A stretch of 64,000 nucleotides of DNA from Acidobacteriota bacterium (GTDB taxonomy: Bacteria; Acidobacteriota; Terriglobia; Versatilivoradales; Versatilivoraceae), in the NCBI GenBank assembly GCA_022826755.1, contig JAJDUG010000078.1, positions 62,001 to 126,000 of the forward strand, written 5' to 3'. The translations under genes and the position numbers were made by a program. The notes beneath the pieces were generated by a model, which saw only the letters and a list, made by a program, of their open reading frames with translations, was not told where the DNA came from and made no database searches. How positions within the stretch are numbered: position 1 is the stretch's first letter; each line of letters begins with the position of its first letter. Positions 9,648-19,050 of this stretch are shown here, piece after piece.

Positions 9648-9890
9648 ATGGCGGACACCAAGCTGACGGTGAACAATCACGGCTCCTTGAGAATCACGGG
9701 GGAATTCACCATCTACGACGCCCAGGGGCAGGCCTTCGACCTCGGCGGTCGCACTGCCATATCCCTTTGCCGCTGTGGCCACTCCGACAGAAAACCCTTT
9801 TGCGACGGCAGCCACCGCAGGGTCGGCTTCCAATCCGAGGTCAAGGCCGTGAGTCTGCCGCCCCCAGCTTCCGGGGGCAGCCGTGGGTGA
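9648..9890 (+). CDS. CDGSH-type iron-sulfur protein
   Basis: 80 residues from the ATG at 9648, which has GAGAGGAG upstream; a longer in-frame ATG at 9474 reads through repeat DNA and is rejected. The CDGSH signature is complete: 'CRCGHSDRKPFCDGSH' gives the Cys-X-Cys ... Cys-X3-His ligand set of a [2Fe-2S] cluster. Bacterial members are small electron-transfer or redox-sensing proteins. The stop overlaps the hisC start by 8 bases, so it is translated as the first gene of the histidine block. A link to histidine synthesis is not established. Confidence 0.88.
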   Translation: MADTKLTVNNHGSLRITGEFTIYDAQGQAFDLGGRTAISLCRCGHSDRKPFCDGSHRRVGFQSEVKAVSLPPPASGGSRG

Positions 9891-11010
9891 TCCTCTTTCC
9901 ACCATCAAGCCGGCGGTAAGGGACCTGCGGCCCTACACGCTCAAGCACTTCAAGGCGCCCGTAAAGATCAACCAGAACGAAAACCCCTTCGATATGCCCG
10001 AGGCGGTCAAGCGGGCGGTGCACCAGGCGGTGTCCGAGACAGCCTGGTGCCGCTATCCGGACTTTGTGCCGGCCTCCCTCATCTCCCGGTTGGCTGACTT
10101 CAGCCATTGGAAGAAGGAGGGAGTGCTGGTGGGGAACGGGTCCAATGAATTGATCGAGGCCCTGATGGTGGTGGTGGTGGAGAAAGGCAAGAGGGTGGTG
10201 ATCCCTCAGCCCACCTTCACCCTTTATGGGATGTTCGCCCGGATTCTGTGTGGGGACTGCCGGGAAGTGCCCCTCAGGCCGGATCTGGAGTTCGACGGAC
10301 CGCGCTTGGCGAGAGAGGCCCGGGAAGCGGATCTGACCATCCTCTGTTCGCCCAACAATCCCACCGGTGGAGTGTTGGATCGCGGCGACCTCGAGAGCAT
10401 CCTGCGCCGGGCGGGTGGATTGGTGGTGGTCGACGAGGCCTACCACGAGTTCAGCGGCCAGTCGGTGGTGCCGCTTCTGGAACGATTCGAGAACCTGGTG
10501 GTGCTCAGGACCTTTTCGAAGGCGATGTCGATGGCCGCTTTGAGGGTCGGCTATCTCTTGGGCCGTCCGGAACTGGTGGAGCAGGTGGCCAAGGCCAAGC
10601 TGCCCTACAATCTCAATGTTTTTTCCATGACGGCGGCCTCGGCGGCGCTGGAGCATTTCGCACTGCTCAAGCCGCAGATCGAACGGGTGATTGCCGAGCG
10701 GGACCGGCTGTGGGAGGGGCTGAGCCGTATTCCCGGCGTGGAGCCCTTTCCGTCCCAGGCCAATTTCATGGTCTTTCGGCTGGCTGCCGATCCGGGGATG
10801 GTCTTCAGGGCCCTTTGCGAGGAGGGAATACTGGTGCGCGACGTCAGCCGCTATCCCATGCTGCAGCAGTTTCTGCGGGTAAGCGTGGGTCTGCCCCGGG
10901 AGAACGACCGCTTTCTGGCAGCCCTGAGTCGGATCATGAAACAGGAAGCGGCCATACCAGCGGAGCCGGTGTTGGGAGGCGCCCCGGCAGGCTCTTCGGA
11001 AACCAAATGA
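9883..11010 (+). CDS. hisC: Histidinol-phosphate aminotransferase
   Basis: 375 residues, the normal length for class-I/II fold aminotransferases of this branch. It converts imidazole-acetol phosphate plus glutamate to L-histidinol phosphate using PLP. Motifs are 'INQNENPF' (substrate loop), 'SPNNPTGGVLD', 'VVDEAYHEF' (PLP pyridine-N Asp and stacking Tyr) and 'RTFSKAMSMAALRVGY' (Schiff-base Lys, phosphate-binding Arg). The start is a GTG inside the end of the CDGSH gene; a hairpin spans this junction. It opens the hisC-B-H-A-F-IE order. The first steps (hisG) and the last (hisD) are not in the window. Confidence 0.93.
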   Translation: MGDPLSTIKPAVRDLRPYTLKHFKAPVKINQNENPFDMPEAVKRAVHQAVSETAWCRYPDFVPASLISRLADFSHWKKEGVLVGNGSNELIEALMVVVVEKGKRVVIPQPTFTLYGMFARILCGDCREVPLRPDLEFDGPRLAREAREADLTILCSPNNPTGGVLDRGDLESILRRAGGLVVVDEAYHEFSGQSVVPLLERFENLVVLRTFSKAMSMAALRVGYLLGRPELVEQVAKAKLPYNLNVFSMTAASAALEHFALLKPQIERVIAERDRLWEGLSRIPGVEPFPSQANFMVFRLAADPGMVFRALCEEGILVRDVSRYPMLQQFLRVSVGLPRENDRFLAALSRIMKQEAAIPAEPVLGGAPAGSSETK

Positions 11011-11115
11011 GGGTTATCCACTCTTATTTCTTGAATGAACCACATGACTGGGGGGGGGCAAGTTGACAGGGGGGCCGGTTGATCAGCATTGGACCGGGAC
11101 CACAGGAGGTGGAGG

Positions 11116-11709
11116 TTGAAGAATCAGCGGACATCCGAAGTATCCCGCAAGACCAACGAAACCGATATTTCGGTCAGGTTGAACCTTGATGGGGAGGGAG
11201 CCTCCCAGGTTTCGACGGGCATTCACTTCTTCGATCACATGTTGATCCTGATGGCCAAGCACGGCTTGTTCGACCTCGAGGTGCGCTGCAAGGGCGACCT
11301 GGAGGTGGACGGCCACCACACCGTCGAGGACGTGGGAATCGCTCTGGGGCAAGCCATCGACCGCGCCTTGGGCGCCAAGGAAGGCATCACCCGCTATGGC
11401 ATGGCCTATGTCCCCATGGATGAAGCCCTGGGGCGGGCCGTGGTGGACTATTCCGGGCGCCCCTTCCTGGTCTGCAAGGTTGTGTTTCCGGCCGAAAAAG
11501 TCGGCGAACTCAACACCGAGCTGGTGGAGGAATTCTTCCGCGCCCTGGCGGTGCACGGCAGAATGAATCTCCACATCGAGATCCTCTACGGGAAAAACTC
11601 CCACCACATGGCCGAGGCCATGTTCAAGTCGGCCGGTCGCGCGCTCTCCCTGGCCGCTGTCCGGAATCCGGCAGTCAAGGGAGTGCCCTCCACCAAGGGC
11701 GTTCTGTGA
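11116..11709 (+). CDS. hisB: Imidazoleglycerol-phosphate dehydratase
   Basis: 197 residues. The start is taken as the TTG at 11116, because AGGAGG ends six bases before it and the protein then has family length; an earlier in-frame TTG at 11089 has no such site. Mn-binding histidine clusters are visible: 'IHFFDHML', 'DGHHTVEDVGIALG' and 'YGKNSHHMAEAMFKS'. It dehydrates imidazole-glycerol phosphate to imidazole-acetol phosphate. It is monofunctional, with no fused histidinol-phosphatase domain, so the phosphatase must be encoded elsewhere. Its stop overlaps the hisH start by one base (TGATG). Confidence 0.93.
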   Translation: MKNQRTSEVSRKTNETDISVRLNLDGEGASQVSTGIHFFDHMLILMAKHGLFDLEVRCKGDLEVDGHHTVEDVGIALGQAIDRALGAKEGITRYGMAYVPMDEALGRAVVDYSGRPFLVCKVVFPAEKVGELNTELVEEFFRALAVHGRMNLHIEILYGKNSHHMAEAMFKSAGRALSLAAVRNPAVKGVPSTKGVL

Positions 11710-12308
11710 TGATCACCATCGTCGATTACGCCATCAACAATCTTCACAGCGTGCAAAACGCCTTTCGCAGCCTGAAGATCCCGTCACAGATCAGCCAGGA
11801 TCCCGAGACGATCCGAAGCGCACGCAAGCTGATCCTGCCGGGAGTGGGCGCCTTCGGGGATGCGATGGAGAATCTCCGCGCCAGGAAGCTGGTGGAACTG
11901 CTCCGGGGAAAAGCAGACGACGGGACCCCTCTGCTGGGACTGTGCCTGGGTCTGCAACTGCTTTTCAGCGAGAGCGAAGAATTCGGTCCGGTCGCCGGGC
12001 TGGACTGCATTCCGGGGAGGGTCAGGAGACTGCCGCCGGAAGTACAGGTCCCCCACATCGGTTGGAACCAGTTGCACCTGGTGAAATCCGATCCCCTGCT
12101 GGAGGGGGTGGCCGAGGGCAGTTTCGTCTACTTCGTCCATTCCTACTATGCCGATCCCGTCGATGCCGGCCACGTTGTGGCCACCACCGACTACGGGATC
12201 GACTTCACGGCCGTAACCCGAAAGGGCAACGTGTGGGCGACCCAGTTCCATCCCGAAAAAAGCCAGGACGTCGGCTTGCGCATCCTCAGAAATTTTGCCG
12301 GGCTATGA
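11709..12308 (+). CDS. hisH: Imidazole glycerol phosphate synthase, glutaminase subunit
   Basis: 199 residues; class-I glutamine amidotransferase. The nucleophile elbow is 'GLCLGLQLLF' (Cys) and the His-Glu pair lies in 'QFHPEKSQ'. It hydrolyses glutamine and channels ammonia to HisF in the HisFH complex. The ATG at 11709 overlaps the hisB TGA. The GTG one codon earlier is an alternative start and changes only one residue. Confidence 0.93.
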   Translation: MITIVDYAINNLHSVQNAFRSLKIPSQISQDPETIRSARKLILPGVGAFGDAMENLRARKLVELLRGKADDGTPLLGLCLGLQLLFSESEEFGPVAGLDCIPGRVRRLPPEVQVPHIGWNQLHLVKSDPLLEGVAEGSFVYFVHSYYADPVDAGHVVATTDYGIDFTAVTRKGNVWATQFHPEKSQDVGLRILRNFAGL

Positions 12309-12378
12309 CCGGTTGGACCCGAGAGGCTTGCAGGCCCGGAAGGAATGGGGTCCACCGGCGGGGATACAGGGCACTCGG

Positions 12379-13104
12379 ATGATTATCTTCCCGGCCGTGG
12401 ACATGCGTCGCGGCAAATGCGTTCGGCTGGTCCAGGGGCGGGCGGAGCACGAAACGGTCTACTCGGAGGACCCCCTGGTGGTCGCCCGCCGATGGTGCGA
12501 GCAGGGCGCCTCCTGGCTTCACCTGGTCGACCTGGACGGGGCCATGGTCCAAGGCGGTCACAACCGGAGCATAGCCCGGGAGATCTTTGAAGCCTTGCCC
12601 ATCCCCGTGCAGTTCGGGGGTGGGGTGCGAAGCCTGTCCGACATCCGGGAACTGCTGGCCGCGGGAGCCGCCCGGGTGATTCTGGGCACGGTCGCGGTGG
12701 AACGGCCCGACCTGGTGGAGGAAGCCTTGAGCCGGCATCCCGGCCAGGTGGTCGTGGGGCTGGACGCCCGCCGGGGACGGGTGGCCACCCGGGGATGGAA
12801 CCAGTTGGAGGCGCTGGAGGCGCTGTCCTTCGCCAGGGATCTGGCACGGCGCGGCGTGGACCGAATCGTCTACACCGACATCGGCAAGGACGGAACCCTC
12901 CAGGGGCCCAACCTGGAGGCCACAGGGCAAATGGCTCGGGAGAGCCGATTGAAGGTGATTGCCTCCGGGGGGGTTTCCTCCCTGCAGGATTTGTCCCGGC
13001 TCAAGCACCTGGAGTCAAGCGGTGTGGAAGGGGTGATCGTGGGAAAAGCCTTGTACGAAGGGAGGTTTTCCCTGGGGGCGGCGCTGTCGGCGGTCGCGGA
13101 TTAG
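12379..13104 (+). CDS. hisA: ProFAR isomerase (phosphoribosyl-formimino-AICAR phosphate isomerase)
   Basis: 241 residues, a beta-alpha barrel with the two catalytic aspartates of the family: 'IFPAVDMRRGKCVRL' (N-terminal Asp) and 'VVGLDARRG' (central Asp). Phosphate-binding turns are 'FGGGVRS' and 'ASGGVSS'. It performs an Amadori rearrangement in histidine synthesis. The start is at the ATG where the first barrel strand begins; a longer in-frame ATG at 12295 overlaps hisH and adds 28 unrelated residues. No good ribosome-binding site is visible at the chosen start. Confidence 0.92.
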   Translation: MIIFPAVDMRRGKCVRLVQGRAEHETVYSEDPLVVARRWCEQGASWLHLVDLDGAMVQGGHNRSIAREIFEALPIPVQFGGGVRSLSDIRELLAAGAARVILGTVAVERPDLVEEALSRHPGQVVVGLDARRGRVATRGWNQLEALEALSFARDLARRGVDRIVYTDIGKDGTLQGPNLEATGQMARESRLKVIASGGVSSLQDLSRLKHLESSGVEGVIVGKALYEGRFSLGAALSAVAD

Positions 13105-13335
13105 CGGGCCTCTGCCCCCCACGACTCTGACTGGGAATCGGGGTTTGGGCACAGCGGCTGCCTAGGCTACAGGACAGGTCAATCGAGAAGGGCCATGAAT
13201 TAAACATCGATGCTAATCGGAATTCCACCCGTGTTTGACTTCGAACCGGTTTCAAGTCACCAGGCACAGGGGATTGTTTCAGGGGCAACCACCAGGGTTG
13301 CCCGCGGCGGTTGATTCGACGGAGCGAAAAGAATT

Positions 13336-14100
13336 ATGCTGGCGAAGCGCATTATTCCCTGCCTGGACGTGGACCGGGGGCGCGTGGTCAAGGGGGTCCA
13401 TTTCGTGGATCTGGTGGATGCCGGTGACCCGGTCGAGTGCGGGAAGCGATACGACCGGCAGGGCGCCGACGAACTGGTCTTTCTGGACATTACAGCCTCT
13501 TCCGATGACCGCCACACCATGGTGGAGGTGGTTCAGCGGGTTGCCGAGTCCATATTCATTCCCTTTACGGTCGGGGGAGGAATTCGCGACACCGGCGACG
13601 TTCAGAAAATTTTGCATGCCGGCGCCGACAAGGTGTCCCTGAACACGGCAGCCGTGAAGAATCCGCAACTGGTCCGGGCGGGAGCCGAGAAATTCGGCAG
13701 CCAATGCATGGTGGTTGCCATCGACGCCAAGCGGACCGCTGCCGCCCCCGGTCCCGCCTGGGAAATTTATATCCATGGCGGTCGCACGCCCACCGGCCTG
13801 GATGCCCTGGACTGGGCCGAGCAGGCGGAATCCCTGGGGGCCGGCGAAATCCTGCTGACCAGCATGGACCGGGACGGCACCCAGGTGGGCTATGACCTGG
13901 AGCTGCTGCAGGCCGTGACCTCCCGGGTAGGGATTCCAGTAATCGCGTCGGGAGGAGTGGGGACTTTGGAACACCTCTTCCAGGGCCTGACCCTGGGTGG
14001 CGCCCACGCCGCCCTGGCGGCTTCCATCTTTCACTTCGGCACCCACACCCTCCAGCAGGCCAAGGACTATCTCAGGGCGCGTGGAGTGGTGGTTCGATGA
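13336..14100 (+). CDS. hisF: Imidazole glycerol phosphate synthase, cyclase subunit
   Basis: 254 residues, the standard length. It is a TIM barrel that uses HisH-derived ammonia to close the imidazole ring and release AICAR. Catalytic aspartates are in '[15 protein letters not shown]' and 'MVVAIDAKR'. Phosphate sites are 'VGGGIRD' and 'ASGGVGT'. A 231-base spacer separates it from hisA with no gene seen in it. Its stop overlaps the hisIE start (ATGA), implying coupled translation. Confidence 0.94.
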   Translation: MLAKRIIPCLDVDRGRVVKGVHFVDLVDAGDPVECGKRYDRQGADELVFLDITASSDDRHTMVEVVQRVAESIFIPFTVGGGIRDTGDVQKILHAGADKVSLNTAAVKNPQLVRAGAEKFGSQCMVVAIDAKRTAAAPGPAWEIYIHGGRTPTGLDALDWAEQAESLGAGEILLTSMDRDGTQVGYDLELLQAVTSRVGIPVIASGGVGTLEHLFQGLTLGGAHAALAASIFHFGTHTLQQAKDYLRARGVVVR

Positions 14101-14801
14101 GCTTTCGGGAAGAAATCATGTCACCCAAGCAAGCCGAGGAGATCGTCTCCCGGATGAAATTCGATGCCAACGGCCTGATCCCGGCCATCGTGCAGGATGA
14201 CTCCACCCGGCAGATCCTGACGGTGGCCTACATGAATCGGGAAACGGCCAAGCTGACGCTGACCCGAGGCGAGACCTGGTTCTGGAGTCGCAGCCGCCAG
14301 GAGGTCTGGCACAAGGGCGAGACCTCCGGAAACACCCAGAAGATTACCGAGATACACCTGGACTGTGACGGAGATGCGCTGCTGGTGCTGGTTCATCCCA
14401 GGGGGCCGGCCTGCCACACCGGGGCGCAGACCTGCTTTCACCACCGGCTCTTTACCGCCGACCCGGGAGGAGAAACGCCGCTCGGCCGGTTTCCGGAAAC
14501 GGTGGATCGGCTGATAACGACCATCAAGGACCGCCGCAAGCACCGCCCCGAAGGGTCCTACACCAGCTATCTCTTCACCCAGGGACGGGACAAGATTCTC
14601 AAGAAGATCGGCGAGGAGTCTGCCGAGACCATCATCGCGGCCAAGAATCGATCCAGGAAGGAGTTGACCGCGGAGAGCGCCGACCTCTTCTATCATCTGC
14701 TGGTGTTGCTGGCCAACGAGGAGGTTGAGTTCGAAGAGGTGCTGGGCGAGCTCGACAAGAGATCCGGGAAAGGGCCGGCCTCTCCGCCGGAGCAGAAATG
14801 A
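14097..14801 (+). CDS. hisIE: Bifunctional phosphoribosyl-AMP cyclohydrolase / phosphoribosyl-ATP pyrophosphatase
   Basis: 234 residues with two domains. Residues about 1-125 are HisI: '[20 protein letters not shown]', '[12 protein letters not shown]' and '[12 protein letters not shown]', with the metal-binding Asp and Cys residues. Residues about 135-225 are HisE: '[13 protein letters not shown]' and '[15 protein letters not shown]', with the acidic Mg-binding helix. Together they carry out steps 2 and 3 of histidine synthesis. ATGA overlaps link it to hisF upstream and to trpE downstream, which joins the his and trp blocks. Confidence 0.94.
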   Translation: MSFREEIMSPKQAEEIVSRMKFDANGLIPAIVQDDSTRQILTVAYMNRETAKLTLTRGETWFWSRSRQEVWHKGETSGNTQKITEIHLDCDGDALLVLVHPRGPACHTGAQTCFHHRLFTADPGGETPLGRFPETVDRLITTIKDRRKHRPEGSYTSYLFTQGRDKILKKIGEESAETIIAAKNRSRKELTAESADLFYHLLVLLANEEVEFEEVLGELDKRSGKGPASPPEQK

Positions 14802-16387
14802 CGGTCACGTCCCAGGCGCGCAGCCACGAGCGGCATACCCATCCGCGGGGTCAGGGAGACACCCCCGCGCCTTCCTCGGGGAAACAATCCTCGCGGCCAT
14901 CTTCATCCATGATTGAACCCGATTACAACCAGTTCACCGCCTACTGCAGGCAAGGCAACATCGTCCCGGTCTACAAGGCAGTCACCGCGGACCTGCTCAC
15001 GCCGGTGCTGGCCTTTCTCAAGATTCAGGGTTCAACCTCCAGCGCCTTCCTGCTGGAGAGCGTCGAGGGGGGCGAGAAGATTGCGCGCTACTCCTTTCTG
15101 GGGTGCAACCCCTATCTCACCTTCTCCTCGAGGGGAGAGACGGTTGAGATCAAGCGGAACGGCGAGGTGGAGCAACGGAAGGGTCGCCTGCTGGAGGTCA
15201 TGCGGAAGACCACCGACGGCTACCGCACCGTCAGGGTCCCGGGATTGCCGCCCTTCACCGGAGGAGCGGTGGGGTACTTTGCCTACGACACGGTTCGCTG
15301 GATCGAGAACATTCCTCAATCCGGGCAGGACGAGCTGAATCTGGACGAATCGGTCCTGATGTACTTCTCCAACATCCTGGCATTCGACCATGTCCGGCAG
15401 CAGATCCTGATCATTGCCAACGTCTTCACCGAGGACGGACCCGAGCCGCTGGAAGTCAAGTACCGGAAGGCCCTCTCGGAAATCGAGGCCCTGGAACACC
15501 GGTTGAATCGGCCGCGGCCTGCGCCTGCCCCCTCTTCCTCCAACCGGGGCTCCCTCCAGGTGCGGTCGAATTTCACCAAGGACGGGTTTCTCGAGGCCGT
15601 CGAGCGGGCCAAGGAATACATCAAGGCCGGGGATATCTTCCAGGTAGTCCTCTCGCAGCGGTTTACGGTGGAGGTGGAGGCCGATCCCTTCACCATCTAT
15701 CGCGCCCTCCGCATGGTGAATCCATCGCCCTACATGTTCTACCTGCGCCTCAACGGTTTCTCGGTGATTGGCTCCTCTCCCGAGAGGCTGGTCAAGATCT
15801 CGGAGGGGAAGGCCTATTACCGTCCCATCGCGGGAACACGCCCGAGGGGCCGCCATGACGACGAGGATGCACTCCTGGCGGAAGAACTCAAGGCCGACGC
15901 CAAGGAGCGGGCCGAGCACATCATGCTGGTAGACCTGGGCCGCAACGACCTGGGCAAGGTTTGCGAGTACGGCAGCGTGGAGCTGGTGGATCTGATGTTC
16001 GTGGAGCGCTATTCCCACGTCATGCACCTGGTGTCCACCTTGCAGGGTCGACTTCGCCCCGGGCTGGACCGCTTCGATGCATTGATGGCCTGCTTCCCGG
16101 CCGGCACCGTGACCGGCGCTCCCAAGGTGCGGTCCATGGAGATCATCGACGAGTTGGAGCCCAGCCAGCGGAGCGTCTATGCCGGGGCCATTCTCTACCT
16201 GGACTTCTCCGGCAACCTGGATTCCTGCATCTCCATTCGGACCCTGGTGGTCAAGGAGGGCAAGGCCTATGTCCAGGCAGGGGCCGGAATCGTGGCCGAC
16301 TCGGTTCCGGAGAGGGAGTTTCAGGAGACTCTCAACAAGGCCCGGGCCCTCCTCAAGGCTCTCGAGTTGGCGGGGAAGGGGTTGTAG
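14798..16387 (+). CDS. trpE: Anthranilate synthase component I
   Basis: 529 residues if started at the ATG at 14798, which overlaps the hisIE stop and has GGAG five bases upstream. An internal ATG at 14909 would remove a 37-residue low-complexity leader but has no ribosome-binding site. The chorismate-binding core shows '[18 protein letters not shown]' (feedback Trp-site region), 'VVLSQRF', 'SSPERLV', '[10 protein letters not shown]', '[10 protein letters not shown]' and '[15 protein letters not shown]'. It converts chorismate to anthranilate with ammonia from TrpG. The conserved N-terminal region suggests tryptophan feedback inhibition, by family knowledge. Confidence 0.93.
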   Translation: MTVTSQARSHERHTHPRGQGDTPAPSSGKQSSRPSSSMIEPDYNQFTAYCRQGNIVPVYKAVTADLLTPVLAFLKIQGSTSSAFLLESVEGGEKIARYSFLGCNPYLTFSSRGETVEIKRNGEVEQRKGRLLEVMRKTTDGYRTVRVPGLPPFTGGAVGYFAYDTVRWIENIPQSGQDELNLDESVLMYFSNILAFDHVRQQILIIANVFTEDGPEPLEVKYRKALSEIEALEHRLNRPRPAPAPSSSNRGSLQVRSNFTKDGFLEAVERAKEYIKAGDIFQVVLSQRFTVEVEADPFTIYRALRMVNPSPYMFYLRLNGFSVIGSSPERLVKISEGKAYYRPIAGTRPRGRHDDEDALLAEELKADAKERAEHIMLVDLGRNDLGKVCEYGSVELVDLMFVERYSHVMHLVSTLQGRLRPGLDRFDALMACFPAGTVTGAPKVRSMEIIDELEPSQRSVYAGAILYLDFSGNLDSCISIRTLVVKEGKAYVQAGAGIVADSVPEREFQETLNKARALLKALELAGKGL

Positions 16388-16456
16388 GGGAGCTCTTGTG
16401 GGGTGCCCGGCTTTCCCGGAAAGGAATCGGCCAACCAGGCGAAGTCGGACAATGCC

Positions 16457-17020
16457 ATGATTCTGGTCATCGACAACTACGACTCCTTTACCTACAACCT
16501 GGTTCAATATCTGGGGGAATTGGGGCAAGAGCTGGTCGTATACCGAAACGATCACATCGACGTCGCCGGAGTGGAGGCCGGCAAGCCCCGGAAGATCGTC
16601 ATTTCGCCCGGACCGGGCGTTCCCGACAACGCCGGTGTGACGCTGGAGCTCATCGACCGCTTTTCCGGAAGGGTTCCGATCCTGGGAGTCTGTCTCGGCC
16701 ACCAGGCGATCGGCCAGGCGTTTGGAGGGAGAGTCATTCCGGCCCCCTACCTGATGCACGGCAAGATCAGCCAGATCCACCACGATTGCAAGACCATCTT
16801 CCGAGGTCTTCCCGATGGCTTTCCGGCCACCCGTTACCACTCCCTCATGGTCGAGAAGGAGAGTCTGCCTCCATGCCTGGAGATCTCCGCGACCTCCGCC
16901 GACGGCCTGATCATGGGGCTTCGCCACCGCGAGTTTCCGGTCGAGGGGGTCCAGTTCCATCCGGAATCGGTGTTGACCACCTATGGCAAGCAATTGCTCG
17001 ACAACTTTGTGAGGCTTTGA
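16457..17020 (+). CDS. trpG: Anthranilate synthase component II (glutamine amidotransferase)
   Basis: 187 residues from the ATG at 16457, where the family N-terminus MILVIDNYDSFTYNLVQ starts; an in-frame GTG/ATG upstream adds 18 unrelated residues. The nucleophile is Cys in 'ILGVCLGHQAIGQ', and His and Glu are in 'VQFHPESVLT'. It supplies ammonia to TrpE. This protein class can also serve PabB, but the position between trpE and trpD favours the tryptophan role. Confidence 0.92.
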   Translation: MILVIDNYDSFTYNLVQYLGELGQELVVYRNDHIDVAGVEAGKPRKIVISPGPGVPDNAGVTLELIDRFSGRVPILGVCLGHQAIGQAFGGRVIPAPYLMHGKISQIHHDCKTIFRGLPDGFPATRYHSLMVEKESLPPCLEISATSADGLIMGLRHREFPVEGVQFHPESVLTTYGKQLLDNFVRL

Positions 17021-17026
17021 GAAATC

Positions 17027-18055
17027 ATGACTGCAATGGCGCTTTACCAGGAGGCAATCCGAAAATTCCAGGGCGGGAATTCTCTGGATGAGAGCGAATC
17101 CGAGCAGTTGATCGTCGCCATACTGGACCGGCAGCTCAGTGAGGTGCAGGTGGCGGCCCTTCTGGCCGGATTGGCGGTGAAGGGAGAGGTCGCGACGGAA
17201 ATCGCCGGTTTCGCCCGAGGCATGCGGCGAGTGGCCGTGGCCCTTGACCACCGGCAGCAGGGCCTGGTGGACACCGCCGGTACCGGCGGGGATGGAGCCG
17301 GCACTTTCAATATTTCCACCGCGGCCGCATTCGTCATTGCCGGGGCGGGCGTGCCGGTGGCCAAGCACGGCAACCGGGCGATTTCAGGCAAGTGCGGCAG
17401 CGCGGACGTGCTGGCCCAGTTGGGTGTGAGAATCGATGCTCCCCGGCAGGTCCTGAAGCACAGCCTGGAGACCTGCGGCATCACCTTTCTGTTCGCACCG
17501 GTCTTTCATCAGGCCATGAAGGTGGTGGCGCCGCTGCGGCGCAATCTGGCCATGCGAACCATCTTCAACCTGTTGGGGCCTCTGCTCAATCCGGCCGGAG
17601 CCCGTCGCCAGATCATCGGGGTGTTTGCTCCCCACCTGACCGAGGTGTTCGCTCAGGTGCTGCGATCGCTGGGGTGCGAACACGCTCTCATCTTCTCGGC
17701 AGAGGACGGCCTGGACGAGATCTCGTTAGCGGGTCCGACCCGGGTCACCGAGCTCAAGGGCGGCGCCATTCGGACCGACAGGCTGCACCCCGGGGACCTC
17801 GGGTTCCAGAGCCGGTCCCTGGACCAGGTTCAGGGCGGGGACGCTGCCGAGAACGCTCGGATCCTGCGGGGGGTTCTGGAGGGAGAGTGCACGGAGGGAC
17901 AACGGGATATCGTTCTCCTGAACGCTGCCGCCGGCGTTTACGTGTCGGGGCGCGCGGATTCGCTTCAGGCCGCGGTGGAGGTGGCCCGCCAGTCCCTGGA
18001 TCATGGGTGGGCGCTGGCCAGGCTGCAATGCCTGGTGGAGTGCTCCAACCGGTGA
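17027..18055 (+). CDS. trpD: Anthranilate phosphoribosyltransferase
   Basis: 342 residues. Signature segments are 'DTAGTGGDGAGTFNISTAAAFV' trimmed to its GTGGDG PRPP-binding loop, 'KHGNRAISGKCGSADVL' and 'RTIFNLLGPLLNPA'. It transfers the phosphoribosyl group from PRPP to anthranilate. Six bases separate it from trpG. An ATG three codons in (17036) is an equally possible start. Confidence 0.93.
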   Translation: MTAMALYQEAIRKFQGGNSLDESESEQLIVAILDRQLSEVQVAALLAGLAVKGEVATEIAGFARGMRRVAVALDHRQQGLVDTAGTGGDGAGTFNISTAAAFVIAGAGVPVAKHGNRAISGKCGSADVLAQLGVRIDAPRQVLKHSLETCGITFLFAPVFHQAMKVVAPLRRNLAMRTIFNLLGPLLNPAGARRQIIGVFAPHLTEVFAQVLRSLGCEHALIFSAEDGLDEISLAGPTRVTELKGGAIRTDRLHPGDLGFQSRSLDQVQGGDAAENARILRGVLEGECTEGQRDIVLLNAAAGVYVSGRADSLQAAVEVARQSLDHGWALARLQCLVECSNR

Positions 18056-18065
18056 GAGGAAACCG

Positions 18066-18869
18066 ATGCCAGGAAACGTCTTGACTGAAATCGTCAGGGC
18101 CCGCCAGCGACAGGTCCAGCAGCTCAAGAGAAACCGCCCCTTGTCCGAGACGCAGGCCTTGGCAAGACGGCAGGAGCCGGGGATGGGGCCTCGTTCCCTT
18201 TACCATGCCTTGAGGCGCACCGGCCCGGTCAGCTGCATTGCCGAAATGAAGAAGGCCTCTCCTTCCAGGGGGCTGTTGAGAGAGCCCTTCGAGCCCATTG
18301 AAATCGCCGTGGACTATGAATCCCACGGGGCTGCGGCCATCTCCGTTCTGACGGAAGAAAACTATTTTCGCGGTTCGGTAAAGCACCTGGAGTCGGTCCG
18401 GCGCAGCATCTCCCGGCCCGTGCTGAGAAAGGACTTCATTCTGGATCCCTATCAGATCTATGAGTCCGCCGCCTGTTGCGCCGACGCCGTACTGCTGATT
18501 GTCGCCATCATGACGCCGCGACGGTTATTGAAGCTGAAGCAGTTGGCAGAGCACCTGGGGCTTGAGGTCCTGGTGGAGGTCCATGATCGGCAGGAGCTCA
18601 GGGTTGCTCTGGATGCGGGAGCCAGGTTGATCGGCGTCAACAATCGTAATCTGAAGACCTTCGAGGTCAATTTGAGCACCTCCGTCGAACTGGCCCCTCA
18701 TATTCCGGAATCGGTCCTGTCGGTGAGCGAGAGTGGAATCAGGGCCCCGGGGGACATTCGACAGTTGCGGGAGGTCGGCTACGACGCCTTTCTGATTGGC
18801 GAATCGCTGATGACGTCGGCCCAACCGGGCAAGGCCTTGCGGGAGTTGATGGTCCACAGCGTCAACTGA
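18066..18869 (+). CDS. trpC: Indole-3-glycerol phosphate synthase
   Basis: 267 residues from the ATG at 18066, which has GAGAGG seven bases upstream; the longer frame from 18003 overlaps trpD. Catalytic segments are 'CIAEMKKASPSRG' (Lys/Glu), 'VLRKDFILDPYQIYES' (Lys, Asp), 'LEVLVEVHD' (Glu) and 'IGVNNRNLKTF' (Asn). It decarboxylates and closes the ring of CdRP. It is monofunctional, with trpF separate and 181 bases downstream. Confidence 0.93.
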   Translation: MPGNVLTEIVRARQRQVQQLKRNRPLSETQALARRQEPGMGPRSLYHALRRTGPVSCIAEMKKASPSRGLLREPFEPIEIAVDYESHGAAAISVLTEENYFRGSVKHLESVRRSISRPVLRKDFILDPYQIYESAACCADAVLLIVAIMTPRRLLKLKQLAEHLGLEVLVEVHDRQELRVALDAGARLIGVNNRNLKTFEVNLSTSVELAPHIPESVLSVSESGIRAPGDIRQLREVGYDAFLIGESLMTSAQPGKALRELMVHSVN

Positions 18870-18871
18870 CA

Positions 18872-19040
18872 TAGTGGCCAGTGATCAGTGGTCAGTGGCT
18901 AGTGGTCAGTGGTCAGTCTTGAGAGCAGGCGAGATCCTGACAATTGGTTTGCATTTGTTAAACGACTCCGCCGAGATCGACGAGATGCTTGACGTTTGGG
19001 TCTACTGACTATCCACTAATCACTAGCCGCTATTCACTGT
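18872..19040. repeat. Paired 7-base degenerate repeat blocks between trpC and trpF
   Basis: 18872-18917 is built from units like GTGGTCA/GTGGCTA in 7-base register. 19003-19040 holds the opposite-strand version (CCACTAA, TCACTAG, TTCACTG). The two blocks are roughly complementary and could fold back over an unremarkable ~85-base centre. The same heptad style recurs at 35604, 51972, 55987 and 60966. This is the only sizable break in the trp run. Confidence 0.6.
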
Positions 19041-19050
19041 TGTTTCAGCC

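Noticed and set aside
15032-17368. 778-codon minus-strand frame
   Set aside because: It lies antisense to trpE, trpG and trpD, which have intact motifs.
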